Source: Sabellastarte sp. h YS-2021 (lineage: Eukaryota > Annelida > Polychaeta > Sabellida > Sabellidae). From it: 64,000 nucleotides of DNA. Shown here one piece after another: positions 45,026 to 56,099 of this stretch (within the stretch, counting starts at the first letter, position 1; every line of letters starts with the position of its first letter). The stretch lies in the NCBI GenBank assembly GCA_964017235.1, contig OZ024928.1, forward strand, positions 155,830,881-155,894,880, given 5' to 3'. A program made the position numbers and the translations under genes. Below the pieces are notes generated by a model that was given only the letters and a program-made list of their open reading frames with translations, was not told the origin of the DNA and did not search any database.

Positions 45026-45568
45026 TCCGGTGGATACTTTGGTTTTTGCATTCGGTACGCTGCGTAGAGTGATTTTCGATGTTTATGTTCTCAGAGGTAA
45101 ACTACACCAGCTAGCTTCACCAAATTTGCATGATATTTTCATTGGGAGGTAAGCTTCTCTGGGAAAGAAATTAGCCTCATTCTGAAAAACAAGATAGCGG
45201 CCATGGACATTTCTTTGAATATTATCTAGCTTTTCCTACTGGCTGGTTCTCATAAGTAGACGGTTGAATCTCCTTAAAGGTGATATGTATAACAGATATA
45301 CATTTGATCTTGAAGCTCTCATTCAACATCATCCATGGAATGCCAAAGTACCCCATGTAGCAGACTTTAATATATCTCCCTTAATATTGGTCCTACAGGT
45401 TTTGCATGTGAAAGCAACCTATAGGAAAACATGGGCTGTGAATCTTCTGATGTGGTCAGATTTGACCTTGGGCCCCTCCTTCAAGGTCAAATGATGGTTC
45501 ACTGGCTTTGGTAAGTTGTCTTTCTGGTGGATACAGATTTGTATCGTTTCTCCAATGCGTAGGTCTAG
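45026..45568 (+). mobile_element. Helitron-like element, short form with one satB unit
   Basis: Starts A|TCCGGTGGATACTTTGG and ends ATGCGTAGGTCTAG|T. The hairpin GATACA-GATT-TGTATC is perfect and lies about 20 bases before the CTAG. Ends and flanks match the long element at 4706-7193, but only a single satB unit (45340-45500) lies between. Confidence 0.7.
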
Positions 45569-45645
45569 TTTAATACTACCACTACTTTATTATGTGTCAA
45601 ATTTTTCACAAGGAATTAGTTTTCCCAAGATATATTTTATTTCAG

Positions 45646-45727
45646 ACTGAACTTGAAATTTCCTGGTTGGCTTACATCAGTGTGATTTGTGTGATTATTT
45701 ATGTCATCTGCTTTGCTGTTGGACTAG
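45646..45727 (+). CDS. SLC2A: SLC2 exon j: helix 10
   Basis: TELEISWLAYISVICVIIYV then ICFAVGLG, helix 10 leading into the GPGPIP region. Acceptor ATTTTATTTCAG, donor CTAG|gtaagt, phase 1 out. Confidence 0.93.
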
Positions 45728-47016
45728 GTAAGTGGAACATTTGAATTTGTAGTCACAATAGTATAATAGACAAGACATCTCAGTTGCCAGCATGAACCAG
45801 TATATTGTGTTTGTATTTCTTCATGGGTAGTTTTGTATTTCTTCGTAATTACCTAATTTAGGTATTTCTTCCTAATTATCAATTTAGTCATCTTTAAAAT
45901 GAACCAGTACATACCCTTGTTACAAATCTCACCATATAAATATATACAGAACTATTTCTGTTGTTCAGCTTTATACTTGACCAGGCACTTTACACATTAA
46001 ATTTTGTATAAAAGTTTGCTATTGTAGTAACCCGATAATAGAATCTAATCTAATCAAAATTTTTATGGCACTTAATCTGTGCACCAGAAAATTTTAAAGC
46101 TCATAAAACTAGGTCATTGTTCTAAAATTACATAGATAGTGGACAAACAGGATGTGTAACGCACGTAAGAAATTTTAGCTCTGCCAGTACAGTTGCGTCA
46201 CTGTAACAAGCAACAGAGTGAAAAGTTGAAATATGTCACCGAGGAAACTCCCATATTTTTTAAAAAGAAATTCTGGGAATGTTTTTATCAAATGTGTGAG
46301 TTTTATAACAATGTTAGACAATTTACAGTTGAGCAATAAAAGATTAAATCTCACAGGACTAGAAGAATACTTCCACTTAACCAGGAATTCCAGGGCTAGT
46401 ATTCATGAAAAATCTCAAACAAAGTCTCAAACTCAAACTTATCCTCAGTCTCAAACTCAAAAGCTCAGACCTGCATAAGTATAAAGTCAAATTTTGTATA
46501 TGTGAAATCCTGCCTAAGTATATGCTCAAATTTGAGATTGAGATTGAGCTCAGAAATACTTTGATTAATTTTAGCCAATTATATTCTATGATACATATGT
46601 AAACAGTATATGCGATACGGCTCTAAAGGCTAGCACTGCATTTAAAGTGAATGATCTAACATTGCAAATTTTAGGGGGGAGGGGGTCGATCTCATTGGTG
46701 TTAGTGGGTACACACCCACCTAACCCCTTTCATATCTTGGGTTCAAATCTTGCCCTAAACCTGATGCAGGAAAGTTGATAGTTGCTTTGTAATGCAGAAT
46801 TTTGACCAGTTACTATGCATTGATTTCCTTCATCCCTTCAATCGGCCTCTATAGGACTGATACAGTATGTTAAAGTTACCATTTAACCCAAACCAGTCAC
46901 CATGGTAAATTTCAAAGAAAAAAACCTTCTGGCCTTCTGAGAACCAGATGTTTGTTTCTACATAGAAGACGGGATTCTATTTAACAGAGATCTTCTTAAT
47001 CTTCTCAAACAGTTTA
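45728..47016. other. 5' part of intron j-k
   Basis: Mostly AT-rich. Around 46410-46560 there are short repeats of CTCAAACT and AGATTGAG. A possible tRNA-derived SINE remnant lies at 46685-46890 (TTGGGTTCAAATCTTGCCC as box B), related to the sequence at 11925. Confidence 0.4.
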
Positions 47017-47241
47017 GAGGAAGAAATCTAAAATTCGCTACATGTCTTAAAGTCGCCACATGTGGAAATACCAATAAAAATAATGAATTGAGGTGAGATT
47101 TGTTGAATGTGTAATAAAACCAAGGCTTTTTGAACTGAAATATACCAACTTTAAGACAAAGAATCATGTTCTTCAGAGAATTAACTAAGGTTTTAGTTGT
47201 GACGAGGTATAGATTTCTGGCAAATTTTAGATTTCTTAGTC
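47017..47241. mobile_element. 225 bp MITE, TA-flanked (copy 2)
   Basis: Same family and same length as 26776-27000: GAGGAAGAAATCTAAAATTC at the left, its mirror at the right, TA on both sides. Internal sequence (AAGGCTTTTTGAACTGAAA) is shared. Confidence 0.8.
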
Positions 47242-47378
47242 TATACTATATCTGAAGCAGAATATTCCTGAATTGCCTGTTTTTTTCTTCATTTTAAAGC
47301 GTTGTCTGTTGTGCCAAGTTTTAAATTTTTGTGTTTTAATATCATTTCACTTACTCTACCTCTGTGTGTCATGTCCAG

Positions 47379-47506
47379 GTCCTATTCCTATGATGATCGG
47401 TGCCGAGTTGTTCAGACAAGGACCAAGGCCCCTGGCAATGGCCACAGCTGGAGTGGTGAACTGGATCAGTACTTTTGTTATTGCCATTGGGTTCCCTATT
47501 ATAGAG
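47379..47506 (+). CDS. SLC2A: SLC2 exon k: helices 10-11
   Basis: Encodes [47 protein letters not shown] plus [11 protein letters not shown] are conserved in sugar porters. Acceptor CATGTCCAG, donor GAG|gtagga. Confidence 0.93.
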
Positions 47507-48566
47507 GTAGGAACACGGTGCTGAAGAAACTCTAAATTATCTTGACTTCTTTTGTAATTATGTTCAGTTTAAATGACTCATTTAATTTCATCAAACATTA
47601 TAAACAGTTCATGTTGTACTAATCAAATTCTTTTTGTGATTTGGACATGATCTTTACACAATATTTACAAAGTTATAATTCTTTGTAAATGAAGTAGTTG
47701 GCAGGTAGGCAGGTGTGTCAAAATTTAGTGTATTGGTATATTTGTGTAATCTTTATAAAGTAGACTGACTGGTCAAAGGGTTGACAGATTTGGGAGGTAG
47801 CCAGATCAGTGAGTTGGGAGGTAGGGTTATAAAGAGATTGGCAAGTGGACAGATTTGGATGTAGGTGGGTCAGCAGATTGCAAGGTAGATAGGTTAGCAT
47901 ATTAAACAACATGGAATATTTTTAAAGTATGACCTTTCTACTGTAGCTTACAGAAATATATTCATTATTCATGGAACTACATTTAATCATTTCCAGAATA
48001 TAATTGCTACAATTTAGCTCATTTTCTATCATAGAGGTGGATAGACATGCACACGTACACCCCAAGCTCTCTAGTGACTGACAACTGAAAGACAGAGTCT
48101 CAGCGATGACCATTTATTGACATGCCCTGGGGTTCTTTAGCTTACCACAGGGGATTGGACCCAATGACAGAGGACCAACATGTAAAGTGGTCATCTGAGC
48201 CAATATATATCTGCTTAAAATCAAACATTAACAGTGTCCTCAAGCATGTGTTAGCATCCAGGCCAGAGTGGCAGTACTTCTTCCAACAAAAGGCCTTTAT
48301 TATTTTTAAGTCATTTGGCTGGTTTTTCACAAGTATCAGATCCGAAAGGTTTCTGCTATCACATTATGGTTTATTTTAAAAGTAACAAGTATAATTTTTT
48401 ATTCAATCCACTGTTTTACTGGCACCATATTAAGACCTCTTAACATTGATTAAGCATTGGGGTTAAGTATGGATTCTTTTGATGGAGATACCAGGTGGGA
48501 AAGTGATGTTGAAAATAGATGGGATTGCAGCTAGGTTATATTATAAATACAGGTGTCACATTTGAT
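47507..48566. other. 5' part of intron k-l, nothing firm
   Basis: A degenerate short repeat (AGATTTGGGAGGTAG-like) occupies 47760-47890. Otherwise nothing recognised. Confidence 0.4.
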
Positions 48567-48574
48567 CAATTCAG

Positions 48575-49786
48575 TAGGGATGGGTCGGTATGAAAAATAT
48601 CTACATCGGGAGGTCGACAATGCAAAACCGTACCGATTCCGGGACCCCTGTTTTATTACATCCCAAACAAACATGGGCATTTCCTCTTCACGACATCGCA
48701 ATTAAAGTGGCCAGATGCATGAAATAAGAAATTAAAGCTTATAATTAACGTTCGACGATAGGAGAGGGTTATTGTGATCAGTTTGTTTCTGTCTGTCTGT
48801 CTGTCTGTCCATCTGTCTGTCTGTGCACCGTTTGGCCCTTATAACTCAAAAACTATAACACTAATGGAGCTCAAATTTGGTGGGCAGATAGTTCATGGGG
48901 TACAGACGAATTCTTCCAAATTTGGTGTAATTTGTGTGAAAATTAAAGCCAGGAGAGAGTTTTTCTTATTTTTAATTGGGAATACACAGTGAAACTGCTT
49001 CTCTTCATCCCATACATAAAAAATCAATATTTTGCCTTCTGATGATGTCATTACTCAGTGATGTCACAATTCTCATTGTGAGGTCATAAACCAGCTTGTG
49101 ATACTTGCTGTCTTTAAGTAAAAATATTTCTTCTCATTGTATGTCTTGAAATTCACATAAAGATGATAAAGAGAGGGTGGTATAGTCATCATTTTTATTA
49201 AACTATTATTTCTGTTATATTTTCTCTTTTTCTTTCAATTCCTTGACAGTCCATTATAAAAAATTACTATGCGTGATTTTCACAAAGAAGTGACCTTTAA
49301 AGCAATATTTTACCTCCACCAGCAGTTTATGTTTTTGTGTGTTAATTGTTTAACTATTTGTCTGTTTGTTTTTTCTTTTGTTTTTTTTTTGTGGGTGTGG
49401 GGGGGGGGGGGGGGGGGTTACATGGAGTCGAGCGTTTTGCTCTCTCTGAGTGCATCTTGTTTCTTTAGATTTCATTTTTCTTCCCAATATTTTAAGTTTT
49501 CCTTCAGTTATATGAGCTGACGAGCGAGATTGAGGTTATAAATTGTCATAACCAAAACATGGCAGTTCTGTTCAGCGTAATTGTTAGCTGTATAAAATCT
49601 GCAAATGCATGAAAAATTGGGGATAAAAGCTTATAATTTCTTCAGATTTCAGGTATGTTTCTAAAATAGTAACTCTGCCTTGCATATTTTATGCTGACAA
49701 ACAAAGTGGTAGTTGTAAAATCTCATCACGGTATTTCAGTAAAATGCTCTCGATACCGAGATACTGGGGCTACCGACCCATCCCTA
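48575..49786. mobile_element. hAT-type non-autonomous element with 8 bp target duplication
   Basis: Perfect 16 bp inverted ends, TAGGGATGGGTCGGTA and TACCGACCCATCCCTA, are flanked by CAATTCAG at 48567-48574 and 49787-49794. TIR and 8 bp duplication fit hAT elements. The 1212 bp interior encodes no transposase and includes a (CTGT)n run near 48790 and a G tract near 49400-49418. Confidence 0.88.
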
Positions 49787-50102
49787 CAATTCAGTGATCA
49801 TATCTCTTGCTAAATAACTCTCTTTAGACTGCATTGTTTGTTTGATTACTTTGTCCATATCATCAAAATCACCTCTGAAACTGCAACACTTATGCTGCTT
49901 ATTTCATCTGTGGTATTGGTAGCCAAACTCTAGAGGCTCGTGGGGACATCCAGGTCTGTATGCTCATGTATCATATCAAAGAGAGGTAAACATGTTGTGG
50001 TATCTTGTGAATATTTTAGCACTCTCTCTCCACCTGTTCAGTGGACTTGCATAATCCTGTATATGTGATGGTATACCAGATGTACTTGTTTTGTGCTTTC
50101 AG

Positions 50103-50456
50103 AAACTCACCAAGCCATACACCTTTATTATTTTTCTTATCCTGATGATTGGCTTCACCATCTTCACTTACTTTAAAGTACCTGAAACCAAGAATAAAAC
50201 CTTTGAAGAAATTGCCCACCAGTTTTCACCTGGAAATGACATAGAAGTTGAAGAGGTGGATGATGTGTTCGAAATGGAATCTCCAACCAAGTTCCCCACC
50301 GCAAATGTGGAGGATATGGCCGACAGTAAACTGGTCACCATTGACATTGGTGAAAATTATACAGAGCAGAATGATACACACACACGGAAAGGATCAAAAA
50401 GCTCACACAAAAGTCCTGAAGAAGTGGAACTCATTGGAAAGAACCCCACGGTATGA
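50103..50456 (+). CDS. SLC2A: SLC2 exon l: helix 12, C-terminal tail and stop
   Basis: [20 protein letters not shown] and [20 protein letters not shown] give helix 12 and the PETKxKT motif, followed by about 85 residues of acidic then Ser/Lys-rich tail ending KNPTV and TGA. The tail is longer than in vertebrate GLUT1 and shows no domain. Acceptor GTGCTTTCAG. Confidence 0.95.
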   Translation, partial: KLTKPYTFIIFLILMIGFTIFTYFKVPETKNKTFEEIAHQFSPGNDIEVEEVDDVFEMESPTKFPTANVEDMADSKLVTIDIGENYTEQNDTHTRKGSKSSHKSPEEVELIGKNPTV

Positions 50457-52150
50457 ATGCATCACATGGATGATGATATAGGTGAAGATCCCTTACAACT
50501 TGTTTTAACAGATTGTTCCCTTATTAGTCGAGAGTGGCTGCATTACCTGAAGATTCTGGAAATTTAGAGGCATTTTATAAAGTTCTGTAAACTTAGACTA
50601 AACTGGAAGTGTCTGTGTTTTGTGTAAAACAAGGTGAAGATCATTTGATAACTCACTTCAGTAAATTTATGCGTACATTGTCAGAGGTATCACGATGTCT
50701 AATTTATATAAATTTACAGTTTTATCTGTGAAAGTACTCAAAATGTAAAGAAATTTTGTACAGTTATATATGTGCTTAGAAGCAAACAGTTGTGTATGTA
50801 TTGTGCTTTGAAATATGGAAAAACCACAAAAAAGAAAACAATAGTGTTACATTTAGCAATTGTGCACCACCAAAAACTGCAACCTATGTTATATAAGTTC
50901 TTGTCATGTATGTCTTGTAGTTGCACAATATATATCCCACTGTAAAATACTGATGTCTAAATATACTGAAAGAATACACAGCCATAAATACACACAGTTT
51001 TACCCAAACTACAGATTTTTTCATTGTTTTTTTCTTTAGCATATTACAATTATAATGCAGGATACATTGCAGCAAATGAGATATAAGAAAGACTGTTGTT
51101 CTCTTTACTACCTAGCTTTACAACTGGACATTTATTAAGTTGCAGTTCCTAAATTTAGTCCAGTTTTAAACAAACATAGTCAGGTATGCCTGAAGAAACA
51201 AATATTAAAATATTGGCAATTTTACTGTCTTGTGCTGAACTGAAAGCCGATAATTTCCCTTGAATGTCTGAAGTTGTTCCTCAAATATAGCTTAATTTAT
51301 CCAGTGTTACAACATGTACAACTTCATCTGCACATCTTAAAGTGTTAGACTAATGATAATGGATGTAATGATGGTGTTGTCCAATTTTATGAAGCTTGGC
51401 AGCTATATGTGTATAAGTCCCTGATTTTATCTTTTAGAATAGAATTGTATTTACTCAGAACTATTGTCAATATTGTGTCTACATAAGTGTGAATAACTAT
51501 GACTTATTGATCCATGTTCTAGTCTAATTGAAAAGCATTATGTTTGATAATTTTAAAGACGCGTTGTAACTGGTGCAAGAGAAACTATTTCAAAGTATTT
51601 TCACAAACAGTGCTTTTATGTGGCCATGTGTATAAGGAAAATGTTATGGGACAAAGTGTATGTATTCAGTTATTTATGACACTAAATAACACCATCTCTG
51701 GGGCGCCAACTGGTTTTAGAATAGTGATATTTTCCGGTTTCATATTTTAAAGTAACAATAATCGCTTAATGTAGTAAAAGATGGCAGAAGGTCTGAATCA
51801 AATATATCCATATTGTCACATAATATAAGTTAAAATCCAAAAACAGCCACGTTTTCTTTACTGTTTATGCATTCACGTAAAGCCGGAAGTACCATAAATC
51901 TCTTATATCGCCCACTTCCTGTCTGAAATAAACGAAGCAAAAGTTGCAGGAAAACAGCAAATTTATTCATTTTTACAGGTTACAAACATATATTTTCATT
52001 TTATTTAACATATTTATCGTTTTCAGTGCTTTTTACAATATGAAACTTATGATTTTTGGATGTTATTTTAATTCCACGGTTATTCGGTGTTGAGACGAAT
52101 AGTACTTACCGATTAGTCGATATGAAATATTTGGAGTCGTGACGTCCCTA
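50457..52150 (+). other. SLC2 3' UTR and downstream sequence
   Basis: AT-rich. I see no clear AATAAA soon after the stop; ATTAAA near 51203 and AATAAA near 51927 are candidates, so the transcript end is unknown. The last part (52090-52150) resembles a hAT end, see findings. Confidence 0.4.
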
Positions 52151-52425
52151 CTTCACATACTCTGGTAAATTTTACACACTGTGGTGGATTTGAATTTCAC
52201 ATACTCTGGTGAATTTCACATACTGGGGTGAATTTCATGCACTGTGGTGAACTTCACATACTCTGGTGAATATCACACACTGTGGTAAATTTGAATTTCA
52301 CATACTCTGGTGAATTTCACACACTGTGGTGAATTTGAATTTCACATACTCGGGTGAATTTCACATACTCGGGTGAATTTCACATACTCTGGTGAATTTC
52401 ACATACTGGTGAATTTCACATTTCT
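52150..52425. repeat. Minisatellite of about 20-30 bp (TTCACATACTCTGGTGAAT)
   Basis: TTCACATACTCTGGTGAA and the variant TTCACACACTGTGGTGAAT alternate irregularly about 12 times. Confidence 0.9.
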
Positions 52426-53027
52426 TACTAGAAGTCTATGTATGACATTTGTGTATGTGGCTTCAGAAATGAGTGCTGTTCACACTCATCAAAACAGATC
52501 CACATTTAATGTTTATTAAAATCACTAATTTCTTGTAGATATGGCTGTATGTGTCAACAAAGCACATCCATCAGTGCATTGCATAACAATAGTTTAAAAC
52601 TATACTCTAGCTGTATGTGCTGAAAAAATACACCTGTATGTCTTACTGTTTATAGGGATATGAAAAATAATTATTTAAACTTGGCAATGACTGCCTGCTT
52701 TGCTACATGATGACCAATGATCTAATCTAATCTGACCTAATCTAATCTAATCTACTGCTTTGTAAGCGCAATATCTTCCCCACAAAGGAGAACTCAGTGC
52801 GCTGACTTAACAAAATGATAAATTGAGTACATGCTGAATTGTTTTACTACTATTTCTATAAAACTTTTAATTGTTATGTACACTTGTCACAATACTTACA
52901 TAAGTATGTGTAATGTATAAAAATTCTGTCATCTCTCGAGGGGTCAAAGTGGCATAGAGAATAACAAGCCTGCATGTCATCTCTCTGGTATTGAGATTAT
53001 TCCGAACCTGAAGTGAGAAAGTTAATA
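52426..53027. other. Intergenic, short (ATCTA)n run
   Basis: A 30 base run of ATCTAATCTA lies at 52720-52760. No gene seen. Confidence 0.5.
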
Positions 53028-53814
53028 CAATAGAACCTCAATTATCCAGCCTCCCTGGATTAACTTGTCTCCCTACATAAGTGTATAATGCACTTTCTAG
53101 ACCAAGCGATAATACAGGATTTTACACATATCTTGGAAAGCATTAATTCTAGTACTTTGTACAACATACCATCCACAGAAATACCTATTAACATCTTGGA
53201 TCTTTAATGCCATTGTTTCAATTGGGGAGGGATCAATTCATTCACACCACTCCACTACACAACTTCTTTGATAATTTGCCTATCACTGATTCTGTGTTTG
53301 ATTGGGTTTTGCAATTTATAATCTCCAGGAGTAGGTCCATTCACAGACTGATGTGTATTAAAAGAAGACTTCAACAGTGCATTGCCAACCGAACATATAC
53401 TGATCATGTTCGATAGGAGTTTTGCAATTAATAATTTCCCGAATTTTTCAATGGACACAATACAAGAGGATGTTTATCTAATGAAACGTCAACAATGCGT
53501 GTTACCAACCGAACTCACTCGCTTCAAGTCTGTGTAATATTTTAAAGCAAAAATGACAAAATCCATAGAAATGAAACAAATAATCACAATTAGATGGTCA
53601 GTTATATTGTACTACACAAATACATTAAACTGCTTCATCAGTGACCACCCCTCATACATATTATATTTAGTGCCTAAAACGAGCTTTCTTCAATTATCGC
53701 CTACTTGGTAACCCCTATAGACATTGCATTTTGAGTAATTCTGTGTATCCGAACCCCTCGATTATCTGGTCAGATTCTTGCCACCAATGTACTTGAATAA
53801 TCAAGGTTCTACTG
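53028..53814. mobile_element. pogo/Tigger-like MITE, TA-flanked, 787 bp
   Basis: Left end CAATAGAACCTCAATTATCC and right end (reverse) CAGTAGAACCTTGATTATTC are flanked by TA at 53026 and 53815. Ends of this kind (CAGTRGAACCTC-ATTATC) are typical of pogo/Tigger elements. No transposase frame is recognisable inside. Confidence 0.75.
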
Positions 53815-53816
53815 TA

Positions 53817-55127
53817 GTTGCTTTTTGGTGCCCAGCGGTTCTCAGTGCCAAATCTTGACCAACTAGTATGGACTGCTTTCCTCCATTCCTTTAACTACCT
53901 ATCATGATATGACTTTTACAAGGTGTTAACCACAACATTAAACCCAAGTCGTTCATTCAATCCCTTTGTTCTTTGGGGTTTGTTTTAACATATTTGTATG
54001 GTACTGTTTGTTAGTGCTATTGTTGGTGCTATTGTGTCACATTCATTGTGTCACATTCTTGTAAAGCCTTGCAAAAAATAGTTAAACTTGGTAGAAGAAT
54101 TTATTTGTGCTATATTGTTTTTAGACAGAAGAATATAATGTTCACATGGCAAAAATCAAAACTGTATCACTTGTGTACCACGAAACATGTTGTACATAAA
54201 AACTGTGTTGCATGCACTGTGTGTTGTGCTATGAATCATATATTGTATCTGTTCCATACATAAACTTTAGCTTAAAGCCCTGGGTCTTTGTTAATTAATG
54301 TTTTTATTCTCAGAATAATATAACTTTCTAAGCAGAAGAATTAGTTTTGCATTACCTGATAATCTTAGAATTTGTAAGAAAATAAAGCCAAATTAAAAAT
54401 ACCAGCTGTGTAGAGAACAGGTAGCATTAGTATTAAATTTTCTGTTTTTCTTTGAAAAATATCATGATTTAAGACACATAATGTACCACAAAATTAAAAA
54501 GCAATATGCAGATTTTGAGAGTAAAGGCTTGTTTGAAAAACTTCTGATACTTTCGAATAGCACAATATATTTGGGAAATTATATTGAAAAAGGTTTTTCA
54601 CAGCATCAACAGTTGTTATATGGAAAATTGTAATGTACAAAGCCCTTTCGGGTATGTCGTTTCAAAAATATTTAACTTAAAAAAATCATGTCACCATTTT
54701 TAAAAGTACCTCTGTTCTACCTTTAGTGACTAGAAAGCCTCACAGGCTGGGTGTTCTTTGTATTACCTTTAAACAATGTAATCAAAACACTTGTCATTTG
54801 AATAAATAAAATATATATTAAATCTGTTCATTGGCATGAAAGAATTATTTGTGAAAAAATATCCATTGAAAATACATCTGTATGTCGTATAAACCCTATT
54901 TTCTAGGAAAAGTTTCAGAATAAGAGGGATCTAAGAATAAGAACATTAATAAATATGGGCCCTGGACTACCTGTGATTACCTGGATTTTATGGTTCACAT
55001 TAGGTAGTGTCTCAGCCTCAATTTCAATGAACTGCTTCCTACCATAACTTGCAGCATACTTCAGTGTGGCACAACCTGGAACACAGAATATTTAATAACA
55101 ATTGGCCGTTGTTAGTAAAACTCTTGG
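53817..55127. other. Intergenic, no gene seen
   Basis: AT-rich. 53820-53940 may hold a SINE tail similar to one at 12020 and 46800. Nothing else supported. Confidence 0.4.
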
Positions 55128-55293
55128 TTTTATTACGCTACAATAGCTTACCATGTGGGACTCAATGCTGTACTCGGATGGCCACAAGGCATCATGGCCA
55201 ACGTGTAAGAAAAAAGGACATTTGTAGTTGGCCATAGCCTCTCCTCGTCGTCATGTGATAACCTCTGACCAATCGCCTTACTTTCTCGTTGGC
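55128..55293. repeat. Left inverted terminal repeat of DIRS copy 2
   Basis: AGCTTACCATGTGGGACT, GGATGGCCACA and TACTTTCTCGTTG match the reverse complement of 61095-61278. Confidence 0.8.
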
Positions 55294-55439
55294 CACGCGA
55301 ATTAGCAATGTTTTATTTTAGAAGGAAAGTTATTTCTTTTTTACAAGGATATACTTGGTGTTGGATATGGAAACTATACCAGTTTCTTTATTTTATTACA
55401 TAGAATCACAATTTGGTTTCCTTTCATAGTTCAGATAAG

Positions 55440-56080
55440 TATTTTCAGCATATTTTACAACTGAAGTCCATTTCCGGGTTCACGTTGTAAAGAACTCCGA
55501 CTCGTTATGGGGTTTCTAATACAGGATATATATATATGCCTGTCAGTAAAATAAATTAAAATATTTAACCCCTATCTGCTTCATTATTTGACCATTTTTA
55601 GGGTTTAAAAATATATAAATGTAACACAAACGAGTCCTTGTCGAGTGAAATCAGCAGAAACAACTTCCGTTTTTTTTGTCGAGACAAACTAATGCACGTT
55701 TCATGTATGTAGTTTATATACAGGAATATATGCCTGTTGAAATAAAATAAAATAAATTTTGCAAGGGTTTATCCCCGTTCTTCTACTTGATCGGTCCATT
55801 TTAAGGGTTAAAATATGATATAAAGCATGAAACTAACTTGGGGGAATCCTCGGGGAAACCCCTGTGATGACGTCACGTCTAGACAACATGTGCTGAGAGA
55901 TGCGTGTTTCTTCCAGTACGTTTTATCAATAAATCAAATAAAATTAATAAATAAAATGAAATAAAGTATTTTATCCCTTCTTTCCTGTATTATTGACCAT
56001 TTAAAATGTTAATACTTAAATAAACAGTAATAGAATCCTTCCTCAAATCGTCTGGACAGTACGTGTTTCTTCAAACTAAG
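55440..56080 (+). repeat. Degenerate tandem repeat of about 195 bp, 3 units
   Basis: ATATATGCCTGT...AAATAAA...TTTATCCC...TTGACCATTTTAAGGGTT recurs near 55531, 55725 and 55920, with TTGTCGAGWSAAA segments between. It lies within the 5' untranslated part of DIRS copy 2. Confidence 0.65.
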
Positions 56081-56099
56081 GTAACCTTGGTTTGGCATT

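Larger units (their letters stand above)
18826..50456 (+). other. SLC2A: SLC2/GLUT facilitative sugar transporter gene (12 exons seen, 5' start missing)
   Basis: The exons at 18826-18943, 19393-19491, 25274-25431, 27204-27328, 27905-28045, 28756-28893, 29902-30086, 31005-31115, 41648-41749, 45646-45727, 47379-47506 and 50103-50456 join with GT-AG borders and matching phases into 579 residues plus TGA. The product is a 12-helix major-facilitator protein of the plasma membrane moving hexoses down their gradient. Family marks in order: FGYNIGVLN in helix 1, LADKIGRKKG after helix 2, GRFLFGINNG, YLSEISPYTFRGA, AESPRYLL, QQFSGIN in helix 7 (QLS in vertebrate class I), [37 protein letters not shown]. 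The layout resembles class I (GLUT1-4). The 39 visible N-terminal residues are Ser/Arg-rich and the C-terminal tail is long (about 90 residues). Substrate cannot be told from sequence. The start codon must lie in an exon further upstream. Confidence 0.93.

Noticed and set aside
47980-48060. Another exon-boundary duplicate: CTATCATAGAGGTGGATAG resembling the exon k donor
   Set aside because: Only about 15 bases match and it lies 500 bp away; chance cannot be excluded.
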